Assembly (NCBI GenBank): GCA_017447625.1
Contig: JAFSNB010000026.1
Coordinates: 1-36,214 of the forward strand
Direction: 5' to 3'
Origin: Bacteroidaceae bacterium
Lineage (GTDB): Bacteria > Bacteroidota > Bacteroidia > Bacteroidales > Bacteroidaceae
Length of the DNA: 36,214 bases
A program made the translations under genes and the position numbers. The notes under the pieces were generated by a model. That model ran no database searches. It saw only the letters and a program-made list of their open reading frames with translations, and was not told the DNA's origin. Positions 7,703-15,551 of this stretch are shown piece by piece (the first letter of the stretch is position 1; the number at the start of each line of letters is the position of its first letter).

Positions 7703-7780
7703 AACGAATTGTTGATTTATTCTGCAACGAACGCTTTATAATGTGGCTTGTCCATAATCAACTCCATCTTTGTAGATTCA

Positions 7781-7885
7781 ATGGCAGACGATAACAACAA
7801 GGAAGTGATTGAGCGTCTTGGAAGGATTGAGGAGATGTTAAGTAAGTTGTCAAACAAGAACAAAGAGGATGGACCAGCACTATAA
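7781..7885 (+). CDS. 34-residue charged small ORF
   Basis: ATG at 7781 opens a 34-codon frame. It encodes an acidic N-terminus (MADDNNKEV) and an amphipathic heptad stretch, IERLGRIEEMLSKLSNK, that would form a short coiled coil. The stop (TAA, 7883-7885) lies inside the next gene, giving a 17-base overlap typical of coupled translation. CATCTTTG at 7765-7772 is a one-base-off -7 box that would give a very short leader. I do not recognise a family. The tidy heptad pattern and the overlap argue for a real gene, but at this length chance cannot be excluded. Confidence 0.5.
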   Translation: MADDNNKEVIERLGRIEEMLSKLSNKNKEDGPAL

Positions 7886-8573
7886 CCCTCAGATATATAC
7901 GCGGTTGCGGGCTATAATTGCTGCGGCGGACTGGGAAGCGTTAATGGCTTATCTCGACGGTCTCTCAAACGCACATTTCCGGACGGCGGGCTACATAATC
8001 GGCGAAAGGATTATGCCGGAGATGGAGACAGACCGGGCGTGGGAACTGATGAGGCAGCTGGTTCAATGGCAGCCGAAGGCCTTTCTCGTGACGCTGGCAA
8101 AGGCCGCAGCCCTGCGCCTGAAGGCCGGAACTCTCTCACTCGATGACGAGGGCTTCCGATTGCTGGCCTCCGGACTGCAGGGCGACTCGCATGTAATAGA
8201 CCGCGAGAAGCTGCTGTTGCAATGGTTGCCTGTACTGGCCCGTCCTGAAGATATAGAAACGCTGTTCACGAGCCTCAATACAGACCCTCGCCGCCGCATA
8301 GACTTCCTTCTGCGCACAGACGGACTGGTCGCGGGCTATGTGCTGTTGCGCACGCTACGTATGGAGGAACAGGACATGCAACTGCTGTCGCGCACGTGTA
8401 CATTATTAATAAAAAGAGGGGACGCGCAGTCGTTTAATCTGGCCAGCATCATAAAGGAATTCTTCGGTCTGGAGAGTGTGCGCGGCGTCTTCTCCCTGCA
8501 AATCCAGCCCTACGAACTGTCGCGTTTGGACACAGACTTTGAGACGTTTTGCAGAATAGCAAAGAAAGTTTGA
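7869..8573 (+). CDS. conserved-looking protein of unknown family
   Basis: This 234-residue soluble protein has no signal peptide and no membrane segment. It is almost entirely predicted helical, with leucine and alanine spacing that suggests an alpha-helical repeat or solenoid (for example WELMRQLVQWQPKAFLVTLAK and LLLQWLPVLARPEDIETLF). I do not recognise a domain and see no catalytic motif. It overlaps the 34-residue ORF by 17 bases and ends 17 bases before the DUF4421 gene, so it sits in the middle of a probable operon. Codon use resembles the housekeeping genes nearby, so there is no sign of transfer. Confidence 0.75.
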   Translation: MDQHYNPQIYTRLRAIIAAADWEALMAYLDGLSNAHFRTAGYIIGERIMPEMETDRAWELMRQLVQWQPKAFLVTLAKAAALRLKAGTLSLDDEGFRLLASGLQGDSHVIDREKLLLQWLPVLARPEDIETLFTSLNTDPRRRIDFLLRTDGLVAGYVLLRTLRMEEQDMQLLSRTCTLLIKRGDAQSFNLASIIKEFFGLESVRGVFSLQIQPYELSRLDTDFETFCRIAKKV

Positions 8574-8590
8574 ATGAATAAATATCAGAT

Positions 8591-9811
8591 ATGAAGATAC
8601 GTTATATTGTATTTTTGTTATTAGCCTTTTCACACATCCTGAACGCTCCGGCTCAGGAGAAGAAGTCCTTTTGGGATCGTGGCTTTGGCAAGTTCCTGAA
8701 ATCTGTTGACAACACCGTTGACAGTTGGCAGGAAGCAGGTGTTGATACCAATTATATCCGCAAGATGAAGCTGGACCGTATGGTCTATATTGGCTACTAT
8801 GGCTATTTCCAGCAGCACGACATAACATTCCCGATAACAGTCAATTTTGCGGATATCCCTTTGGATATGGAATATCTGCCCTCGAATCTGTCCTCAAAGA
8901 AATACGTGATGGCTAATATGCACACGTATCAGTCGGAGGTGGAGCTGGGAATAGACTGGCGCGGAATATGTCTGGAATTGCCGATTCCAATACGCAACCG
9001 CTACAGCAGGTCTTTCGGCCTTGCCAAGAACGGCTCAGTGTGGGGCGCACGTATTCGATTCAAGTCTCTCAAACGCATGGATGGCGTTCTGGATGATGCC
9101 TACAATCAGGCTGTGATGCAATGGGTTAACAATCAGTTGAACGATACTCACGACCCGGCTGTAACCTCCGAAAGCACTATACCTTCAGGTTCTATGGACC
9201 TTAAGATTTTCTATGTTGAGGGATATTATGTGTTTAATAACAAGAGATTCAGTCTTGCGGCGGGAGCCTATGGTGACATGGTTCAGAAACGAAGCGCCGG
9301 AAGCCTCTTCGTTATGGCAAACTACTACCAGAGCAAGTTCGGAGCAAACAACCTCTTCAATCATGATCGCGACGTCTTCCGCAACTGGAAAGTCTCTATC
9401 GGCCCGGGCTACGGATACAACTGGGCTATAAACGGAGGAAAAGTGTGCATTCACCTGTCTTTTATCCCGATGATTTCACTTTGGAATCATCTGACACTCA
9501 AGTACGAAGACAACGGAAACCAATACGCATACGCCGGCACATCATCAGACCCAACCGAACGAGCCGCACAAATAGAGGCAGAGCGTGAAACTTGGCGCAA
9601 TTATGATGCCCACTATTATGACGCGGTGGATAACGGCCGCAGCCGTTTCGTCTTCAACTGTTTCGGGCGTTTCGCCGTAAGCTACAGCTTTGACCGCTAC
9701 CTGCTCAACCTCCTCATGAATTATCGCCAGTATCTGTACAGAAACAACGCCAACACAAAGATAAATAACCGCGAGGCCGATGTACAGGTGAACTTCGGAT
9801 TCCGCTTTTAA
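8591..9811 (+). CDS. DUF4421 family outer-membrane protein
   Basis: This 406-residue protein has a signal peptide (residues 1 to about 21, ending NAPAQ). Strand-rich sequence full of aromatic residues follows and ends VQVNFGFRF, with the C-terminal phenylalanine typical of outer-membrane beta-barrels. The N-terminal mature part (FWDRGFGKFLKSVDNTVDSWQ, then GVDTNYI) and the barrel layout match DUF4421, a Bacteroidota family without known function. It follows the unknown-family gene by 17 bases, in the same transcription unit. A structural or transport role in the outer membrane is inference. Confidence 0.8.
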   Translation: MKIRYIVFLLLAFSHILNAPAQEKKSFWDRGFGKFLKSVDNTVDSWQEAGVDTNYIRKMKLDRMVYIGYYGYFQQHDITFPITVNFADIPLDMEYLPSNLSSKKYVMANMHTYQSEVELGIDWRGICLELPIPIRNRYSRSFGLAKNGSVWGARIRFKSLKRMDGVLDDAYNQAVMQWVNNQLNDTHDPAVTSESTIPSGSMDLKIFYVEGYYVFNNKRFSLAAGAYGDMVQKRSAGSLFVMANYYQSKFGANNLFNHDRDVFRNWKVSIGPGYGYNWAINGGKVCIHLSFIPMISLWNHLTLKYEDNGNQYAYAGTSSDPTERAAQIEAERETWRNYDAHYYDAVDNGRSRFVFNCFGRFAVSYSFDRYLLNLLMNYRQYLYRNNANTKINNREADVQVNFGFRF

Positions 9812-9899
9812 TCCAAATCTGGCATCAGACCAACATTTTTCTTTCCGAGCGCTCGGCGAAAGCCTCAGACGTTAGTCAGGAAGGGGAGAGCTGTGCGGA

Positions 9900-11879
9900 T
9901 TAGAGGACGACGAAATTGCGGAGTTCCTTTCCGCTCTCATCGAGGAAACGGACGCAGAAATCACTGAGACCGGGGCCGTTGACAACTGCACATCGCAGGA
10001 TGTTGCGGCCCTTCTTCAGTTTCAGACGTGAAGAGACCCCGTCGTCTTCAACCATGCGGCGGTCGCCCTCGAGAAGCAGCACCTCCTCATCGTTCAGCCA
10101 CCACATCGAAGCACCGTTTGAACCGGCGGCCAAGCGTACGCCCTCGATGTCTTCGGGACAGTCAATCACCGTCTGGCACCAGAAGAGGTTGCCGTAGGCC
10201 TGACGCCCGTATTTTTCAGCGAAGCGGAAGAGCTTCATGTTATAGTTCTCGCTCTCAAGAGAATACCATTTGCCTTTCTTCGGGTTCAGTTTGGAGAGTT
10301 CGTCTGCAAAGAATTCTCGCAACCACGTGTTCGTGAATATCGTGTTTGAGCGGATGTTCTGCGGGATAGGTTCGCGCAACTGCCAGCGGCGGATGAATCC
10401 GCGCTCGTCTGGCTGTGACGGAGCGGCGTTGGCTGCTACAGGCGTGAAATACGTGGGACGCTGCTTGAATTGCAGCCAGTCGATGCTCACGGGCTTGCCA
10501 TCGCAGGTTATGACGATGTCGGTGACGCCCTTGGGGTGATAAGTCATCGGAGCGGTGAGCGACATCCATTTGCCTCGGTTGTCGCGGCGGAACTGCCCCT
10601 GCTGCCCCTCAACGGTAACGTCCACGTGCGCAATCACCTTACCTTTGTTATTCTTTTCGCGAACAGAGAGCAAGGTGTTGGCATCTGCCTTCACGTTAAT
10701 GACAAGATAGCCGTCGGTGAGGCCGCTGAAATCCACCTTGTCGTAGCGCACCCAACTGCCCTTCTGCGGCAGCGTGGCATGCCAGCCCATGAAGGTGTTG
10801 GCGGTGTCGTTGAAGGCGACTGTGACAGACGGTCCGGAGACGGCACTGTAGCGGTCGGGCTCAATGCGGGCTGTGGCTTTCGAGACGCCAACGCCGCGCA
10901 GGGTTGGCGTCACCTCGCGAATGGTGCCGTCGGTATTAAACGAGACGCGGTCTATGCATACGCTGCGGCGCTTGTCGTCGCGCGGCGAATAGTCGTTATG
11001 ATGATAAAAGAGGAACCACTCTCCGCGGTATTCCACCAGACTGTGATGGTTTGTCCAGCAGCCGTTCGTGTGTTCCTGCATTATGAGGCCCTTGAAATCC
11101 CAGGGGCCGAGCGGTGAGCGCGACATAGCGTATGCCAGCGTTTCCGTGCCTTTCTCCTTGCGCACCCACGGGAAGGTCAGATAGTACCAATCGCCTCGGC
11201 GGAAGGCGAACGGCCCCTCCTTGAAGCCCTCGGGCAACCCTTTCATTTCCTCGCCTCCGACCAGCATCTTGGGCATCTGCGGCTGGCCCTCGCGATGCGG
11301 AGGGGTAATCTCACGCAACTCTCCCGCCAGCTCCTTCATGTTGTCTTTCAACTGAGCGCCGCGAATACCCATCCCGCTCCAGTAGATATACGCCTTACCG
11401 TCTCGGTCAACCAAGGCGCAGGGGTCGATGCCCGATACGCCGCGGATGGGCTCCGGTTCAAGCGTGAACGGTCCCTCGGGACGGTCGGCTACAGCCACTC
11501 CGATGGCAAAACCGCGTCCGCTCTTCGGCCCGTTCGGGAAATAAAAGTAATAGCGGCCCTGCTTCTCTACGCAGTCGGGTGCCCACATAGAGTAGCCGTC
11601 GGCCTTGCCCCAAGGCACCTGCTCCTGAGACACGATGACTCCGTGGTCGGTCCAGTCGGTCAGGTTCTCTGACGAGAACACGTGATAGTCTGCCATGCAG
11701 AACCAGTCCTGCCGCTGTCCTTGCGGCGGAAAGATGTCGTGCGAGGGATAGAGATAGACGCGCCCGCCGAACACACGTGCCGTCGGGTCGGCGGTATATT
11801 GGTCGCGAATTACCGGGTTCTGTGCCACAGCTCCAAGGCTGAACGAGAGGGCAAACGCTAAAGTTAAAAACTTATTCAT
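9900..11879 (-). CDS. glycoside hydrolase family 43 protein with CBM6-like and extra C-terminal domain
   Basis: This 659-residue secreted enzyme has signal peptide 1-20 (GAVAQ). The five-bladed propeller of GH43 covers about 25-340. The three catalytic acids are visible: D31 in YTADPTARVF (base), D152 in GIDPCALV (pKa-setting) and E221 in KEGPFAF (acid). GH43 enzymes remove arabinose or xylose from hemicellulose and pectin side chains; the exact bond cannot be told. Residues about 345-475 look like a carbohydrate-binding CBM6 sandwich. About 165 further residues form another beta domain of the galactose-binding type (MWWLNDEEVLLLEGDR, then LKLKKGRNILRCAV). No SusC/SusD genes are near, so it is not in an obvious polysaccharide utilisation locus. 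Confidence 0.9.
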   Translation of the reverse strand: MNKFLTLAFALSFSLGAVAQNPVIRDQYTADPTARVFGGRVYLYPSHDIFPPQGQRQDWFCMADYHVFSSENLTDWTDHGVIVSQEQVPWGKADGYSMWAPDCVEKQGRYYFYFPNGPKSGRGFAIGVAVADRPEGPFTLEPEPIRGVSGIDPCALVDRDGKAYIYWSGMGIRGAQLKDNMKELAGELREITPPHREGQPQMPKMLVGGEEMKGLPEGFKEGPFAFRRGDWYYLTFPWVRKEKGTETLAYAMSRSPLGPWDFKGLIMQEHTNGCWTNHHSLVEYRGEWFLFYHHNDYSPRDDKRRSVCIDRVSFNTDGTIREVTPTLRGVGVSKATARIEPDRYSAVSGPSVTVAFNDTANTFMGWHATLPQKGSWVRYDKVDFSGLTDGYLVINVKADANTLLSVREKNNKGKVIAHVDVTVEGQQGQFRRDNRGKWMSLTAPMTYHPKGVTDIVITCDGKPVSIDWLQFKQRPTYFTPVAANAAPSQPDERGFIRRWQLREPIPQNIRSNTIFTNTWLREFFADELSKLNPKKGKWYSLESENYNMKLFRFAEKYGRQAYGNLFWCQTVIDCPEDIEGVRLAAGSNGASMWWLNDEEVLLLEGDRRMVEDDGVSSRLKLKKGRNILRCAVVNGPGLSDFCVRFLDESGKELRNFVVL

Positions 11880-11911
11880 AATTCTTAATTCATAATTCTT
11901 AATTCATAATT
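11874..11911. repeat. 14-bp direct repeat ATTCATAATTCTTA
   Basis: There are two full copies and one 10-base partial copy of ATTCATAATTCTTA in tandem. They cover the GH43 start codon and most of the 41-base gap to gldE. Such AT-rich slippage tracts are common between Bacteroidales genes. The repeat could change spacing of the GH43 start, but no function is shown. Confidence 0.85.
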
Positions 11912-11920
11912 AGCGGCCGC

Positions 11921-13240
11921 CTATTCTTTTCCGATGATGACTTTGATTTTCACGATGCGGCGCTCGTCCATTTCCATCACCTCGAAGGTGTAGCGTCCGT
12001 GCTGGATGCGCTCATGGAGCTGGGGGAACTCGCCCTTGATTTCCAAGAGGAGGCCAGCCAAAGTGTCGGCGTCGCCCGCGATGTCGTCGAACGCGTCCTC
12101 GGGCAACTGCATCACCTTGCGGAAATCGGAGAGCAGGGTCTTTGCCTCGAAGACATAAGTGTTCTGATTCAGACGGGTGTAAGAGCTCTCATCCTCGTCG
12201 TATTCGTCGTTGATTTCGCCCACAATCTCCTCGATGATGTCCTCCATAGTTATGAGGCCGCTGGTGCCGCCGAACTCATCTACAACGATGGCGATGTGCA
12301 CTTTCTGTGCCTGGAAGTCGCGCAACAGGTCGTCAATCATCTTCGTCTCGGGGACGAAGGTGGCGGGCCGCACGAGAGTCTGCCAACGGAAGGTGGCGGG
12401 TTTGGAGAGATGGGGGAGCAGGTCTTTGATATACAGGATACCGGTGATGTTGTCTATCGTACCCGAAAAGACAGGCATACGTGAGTAGTTGTTTTCCAGT
12501 ATGCATTGAATCACTTGCGGGAAGGACATCTTCACGTCCAGATCAACGATATCGACACGCGGAGTCATAACCTCGCGGGCCGTCTCACCGCCGAAACGGA
12601 TGATTCCTTTGAGCATCTGACTCTCTTCCTTAATCTCCTCTTTGTCAGTGAGTTCAAGTGCCTGCTCTAAATCATCTACTGAAAGCTGATGAGCGTTGCT
12701 CTGGATGTGGCTGGCCAGACGTGTGCCTTGCATCATGAGCGAGGTCAGAGGCCACCAGACACGAATCATAATCTTGTATGCCGGCGCACAAGTGCGGGCC
12801 ATCCACAGCTGGTGTTGGGCAGAGGAAATCTTCGGCATAATTTCGCCGAAGAGTAGCAGCAGGAAAGTGAGTATGACTGTGGTGAAGAGGAATTCGACCG
12901 TGGTGTTCACGCCGAAGTTTATCGTCTTCATTATGAAGAAGTCAAGCAGGGTTACAATGGCCACGTTCACGAGATTGTTGCAACAGAGGATTGTGGCCAG
13001 CAACCGCTCGCTGTCATCGAGCAGTTCCAGCAGGGTCTCGTCGTTCTGGTGCTTGCGTTCGTGGATGTCGTTCATGTCAGACGGAGTGAGCGAGAAGAAA
13101 GCGATTTCGCTGCCGCTGACTATTGCCGAGCAGACGAGCAGGACGAGAGCTACGACCAACGCGACAATCGCGCCCGTGGTGAGCGCGTTCACTGTGATTC
13201 CGGCAAAAAAGGTACTTAGAGCAGAATAACAATCATCCAT
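11921..13240 (-). CDS. gldE: GldE-like CNNM/CorC-family membrane protein
   Basis: This 439-residue protein begins with a DUF21 (CNNM) transmembrane domain (about 16-190, three to four helices, including VALVVALVLLVCSAIVSGSEIAFF). A pair of CBS domains follows (about 215-335, with MTPRVDIVDLD, then GTSGLITMEDIIEEIVGEI). The C-terminal CorC_HlyC domain spans about 350-435. Such proteins are linked to divalent cation efflux. In Bacteroidota the member next to ssb is annotated gliding-motility protein GldE, although it also occurs in non-gliding species, as Prevotella would be. It overlaps the ssb stop by eight bases. The family is certain; the gliding label is historical. Confidence 0.9.
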   Translation of the reverse strand: MDDCYSALSTFFAGITVNALTTGAIVALVVALVLLVCSAIVSGSEIAFFSLTPSDMNDIHERKHQNDETLLELLDDSERLLATILCCNNLVNVAIVTLLDFFIMKTINFGVNTTVEFLFTTVILTFLLLLFGEIMPKISSAQHQLWMARTCAPAYKIMIRVWWPLTSLMMQGTRLASHIQSNAHQLSVDDLEQALELTDKEEIKEESQMLKGIIRFGGETAREVMTPRVDIVDLDVKMSFPQVIQCILENNYSRMPVFSGTIDNITGILYIKDLLPHLSKPATFRWQTLVRPATFVPETKMIDDLLRDFQAQKVHIAIVVDEFGGTSGLITMEDIIEEIVGEINDEYDEDESSYTRLNQNTYVFEAKTLLSDFRKVMQLPEDAFDDIAGDADTLAGLLLEIKGEFPQLHERIQHGRYTFEVMEMDERRIVKIKVIIGKE

Positions 13241-13586
13241 TGCTTTGAGTTGTGTTCCTGACCAATTCCACCTGATCAGCCCATATCTCGGTGATGTAGC
13301 GCTTCACGCCCTGTTTATCATCGTATGAGCGAGTGTGGATTTTCCCCTCGATGTACAGCTGGTCTCCTTTGTGAACATACTTTTCAACAAATTCGGCCTG
13401 TTTGCGCCAAATCACGATGTTATGCCATTCAGTGCGCTCAGGCACCTCGGTCCCGTTTGGCAGGGTGTAGCTGCGGTCGGATGTAGCCAGGGGGAATTGA
13501 GCTACAGCCACTCCGGCATCTACGTAACGCACGTCGGGGTCTTTGCCGACATTGCCCAACAGGATGACTTTGTTCACGCTTGCCAT
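13233..13586 (-). CDS. ssb: single-stranded DNA-binding protein
   Basis: This 117-residue OB-fold protein reads MASVNKVILLGNVGKDPDVRY at the start. Family signatures follow: FPLATSDRSY, TEWHNIVIW, AEFVEKYVHKGDQLYIEGKI and TRSYDDKQGVKRYITEI. It coats single-stranded DNA during replication and repair. It lacks the acidic C-terminal tip (DDDIPF type) that recruits partner enzymes, ending in NTTQSNG. It may therefore be a shortened paralogue, or one with altered partner recruitment. It is first in the ssb-gldE-GH43 run, and a promoter box lies at 13628-13635. Confidence 0.95.
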   Translation of the reverse strand: MASVNKVILLGNVGKDPDVRYVDAGVAVAQFPLATSDRSYTLPNGTEVPERTEWHNIVIWRKQAEFVEKYVHKGDQLYIEGKIHTRSYDDKQGVKRYITEIWADQVELVRNTTQSNG

Positions 13587-13627
13587 ACTTAGGTCTTGAT
13601 ATTATTATAATAATGAGTTGCAGTTGG

Positions 13628-13635
13628 CAAAGGTA
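13628..13635 (-). promoter_or_regulatory. promoter -7 box for ssb-gldE
   Basis: TACCTTTG on the minus strand matches TAnnTTTG, about 41 bases upstream of the ssb ATG. An AT palindrome-like stretch (ATTATTATAATAAT) lies in the leader. Confidence 0.65.
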
Positions 13636-13740
13636 CGAATAAAAGTTGAAAAGCAAGCGTTTTGGGGCGATTTTTTGTAAAAAGATGCCTTTCTGTTGAT
13701 TTTCTCGGGTCAGAATACACAAAATTGCGAACTTTTTGCC

Positions 13741-13748
13741 TAAATTTG
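13741..13748 (+). promoter_or_regulatory. promoter -7 box for the Na/Pi cotransporter gene
   Basis: TAAATTTG matches TAnnTTTG and lies 31 bases before the ATG at 13780. Confidence 0.65.
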
Positions 13749-13779
13749 CAGTCTGTAATCAATCACAAAAACAAAGCTT

Positions 13780-15528
13780 ATGTCATTTTGGATTATTTTT
13801 AAGCTTCTCGGTTCTCTTGCGCTGCTCATGTTTGGTATGAAATCCATGAGCGAATCCCTGCAGAAGATGGCAGGTCCGCAGTTGCGTCACGTCCTCGGAG
13901 CGATGACCACCAACCGAGTCACCGGTATGCTGACAGGTACGCTGGTTACGGCCTCCGTACAGTCGTCAACGGCAACCACGGTGATGACCGTGTCGTTCGT
14001 GAATGCCGGCTTGTTGACGCTGGCTCAGGCAATCTCCGTAATCATGGGAGCCAATATCGGAACGACGCTTACGGCGTGGATTATGTCTGCGGGAATGTCC
14101 TTCGATATCACCAGCGCTGTCTATCCCGCCTTTTTCATGGGAATAATCCTGATTTATCAGAAAAAATACCGCTATATCGGCGACTTCCTCTTTGGTCTGT
14201 CGTTCTTGCTGCTGGGTCTCGGAACCCTGCGCTCCACGGGAACGGAGATGCATCTCGGCGAGAATCAGGCTCTGCTTGATTTCTTCGCATCGTTCGACCC
14301 CAACTCGTTCCTCACGACACTTATTTTCCTGATTCTCGGCGGAGTGCTCACCTTCTGCGTGCAGTCATCGGCAGCAGTTATGGCTATCACGATGATACTG
14401 TGCTCCAGCGGTGCCCTGCCCATTTATCAGGGTATTGCGCTGGTGATGGGTGAGAACATCGGAACCACCATAACCTCGAACCTCGCAGCCCTCTCTGCCA
14501 ATACCCAGGCCCGCCGAGCCGCTTTTGCACACATGTTCTTTAACGTGTTCGGCGTCATCTGGATTCTGTTTGTGTTCCATGCTTTTGTGGATATGGTTTG
14601 CGGATGGGTTGGCTACGACGTGAATATGACCAAAGAGACAGCAGGTACCTCTGCATTCCTGGCAAATGCAGCCAAGCTTAATTTCGTACTTGCTGCCTTC
14701 CACACCTCATTCAACGTAATCAACACATTCATACTCATCTGGTTCATACCGCAGATTGAGAAGTTTGTCTGCTGGGTAATCAAGTCGAAGAGCATCGACG
14801 AGGAAGAGGACTTCCGTCTGCATTTCATCACAGCCGGATTCATGAAGACCCCAGAGCTTTCCGTCTTGGAGGCCCAGAAGGAGATTCAGGCCTTCTCCGA
14901 CCGTATGCAGCGTATGTTCTCTATGGTTCGTGAACTGCTTATACTCTCGGCTTCGTCAACTGGCAAGAAGAAGAGCGACCAGGAAACGGAGTTCAACAGA
15001 CTCTTCACCCGCATCGAGAAATACGAGAGCATATCTGACAATATGGAACTGGAGATTGCAAACTATCTCGATCAGGTCAGCGATGCACACCTCTCAGACG
15101 ACACCAAAGCCAAGATACGTGCCATGCTGCGTGAGATTTCCGAACTGGAGAGCATCGGCGACAGCTGCTACAATATGGCTCGCACCATCAGCCGCAAATA
15201 TCAGGGCAAGGAAGACCACTTCACGGAGTCGCAGTATGAGCATCTGCATCAGATGATGGAGTTAACGAACAACACCCTGACTCTGATGAACCAGCTGATG
15301 TCCGGTCGCAAGGAGTCGTTCGACATGAACCGCACGTTCAACACCGAACACGAGATCAACAACTACCGCAACCAGCTGAAACAACAGAACATAATCGACG
15401 TGAACAACCACGAATACACCTACGCCGTCGGTACCATTTACATGGATATCGTGAACGAGTGCGAGAAGCTCGGCGACTATGTGGTGAATGTCGTAGAAGC
15501 ACGTATGGGAACACGTTTCCGCGAATGA
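13780..15528 (+). CDS. Na/Pi cotransporter family protein with PhoU-like domain
   Basis: This 582-residue protein has two inverted Na_Pi_cotrans repeats. The first carries QSSTATT (61-67) and the second VQSSAAVMAITM (about 194-205); these are the paired QSS motifs that bind sodium and phosphate in SLC34-like transporters. About eight membrane helices cover residues 1-330. A cytoplasmic helical PhoU-like domain covers about 350-575 (for example EIANYLDQVSDAHLSDDTK). It should import inorganic phosphate with sodium, with the PhoU part likely regulatory. It has its own promoter box at 13741-13748, and lepA follows 23 bases after its stop. Confidence 0.92.
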   Translation: MSFWIIFKLLGSLALLMFGMKSMSESLQKMAGPQLRHVLGAMTTNRVTGMLTGTLVTASVQSSTATTVMTVSFVNAGLLTLAQAISVIMGANIGTTLTAWIMSAGMSFDITSAVYPAFFMGIILIYQKKYRYIGDFLFGLSFLLLGLGTLRSTGTEMHLGENQALLDFFASFDPNSFLTTLIFLILGGVLTFCVQSSAAVMAITMILCSSGALPIYQGIALVMGENIGTTITSNLAALSANTQARRAAFAHMFFNVFGVIWILFVFHAFVDMVCGWVGYDVNMTKETAGTSAFLANAAKLNFVLAAFHTSFNVINTFILIWFIPQIEKFVCWVIKSKSIDEEEDFRLHFITAGFMKTPELSVLEAQKEIQAFSDRMQRMFSMVRELLILSASSTGKKKSDQETEFNRLFTRIEKYESISDNMELEIANYLDQVSDAHLSDDTKAKIRAMLREISELESIGDSCYNMARTISRKYQGKEDHFTESQYEHLHQMMELTNNTLTLMNQLMSGRKESFDMNRTFNTEHEINNYRNQLKQQNIIDVNNHEYTYAVGTIYMDIVNECEKLGDYVVNVVEARMGTRFRE

Positions 15529-15551
15529 AAAACTGAGAGCAAGAAAAGAAA

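Noticed and set aside
7699-7794. 31-codon frame starting ATGA at the end of the GlsB-like gene (MKRIVDLFCNERF)
   Set aside because: The composition is not protein-like (many Cys, His, Trp, no pattern). It is out of phase with the better 34-residue frame that follows.
9841-9862. Palindrome CCGAGCGCTCGG with CTTTC/GAAAG flanks as a terminator between convergent genes
   Set aside because: There is no T run on either strand after the stem and almost no loop. It is left as an unexplained short palindrome.
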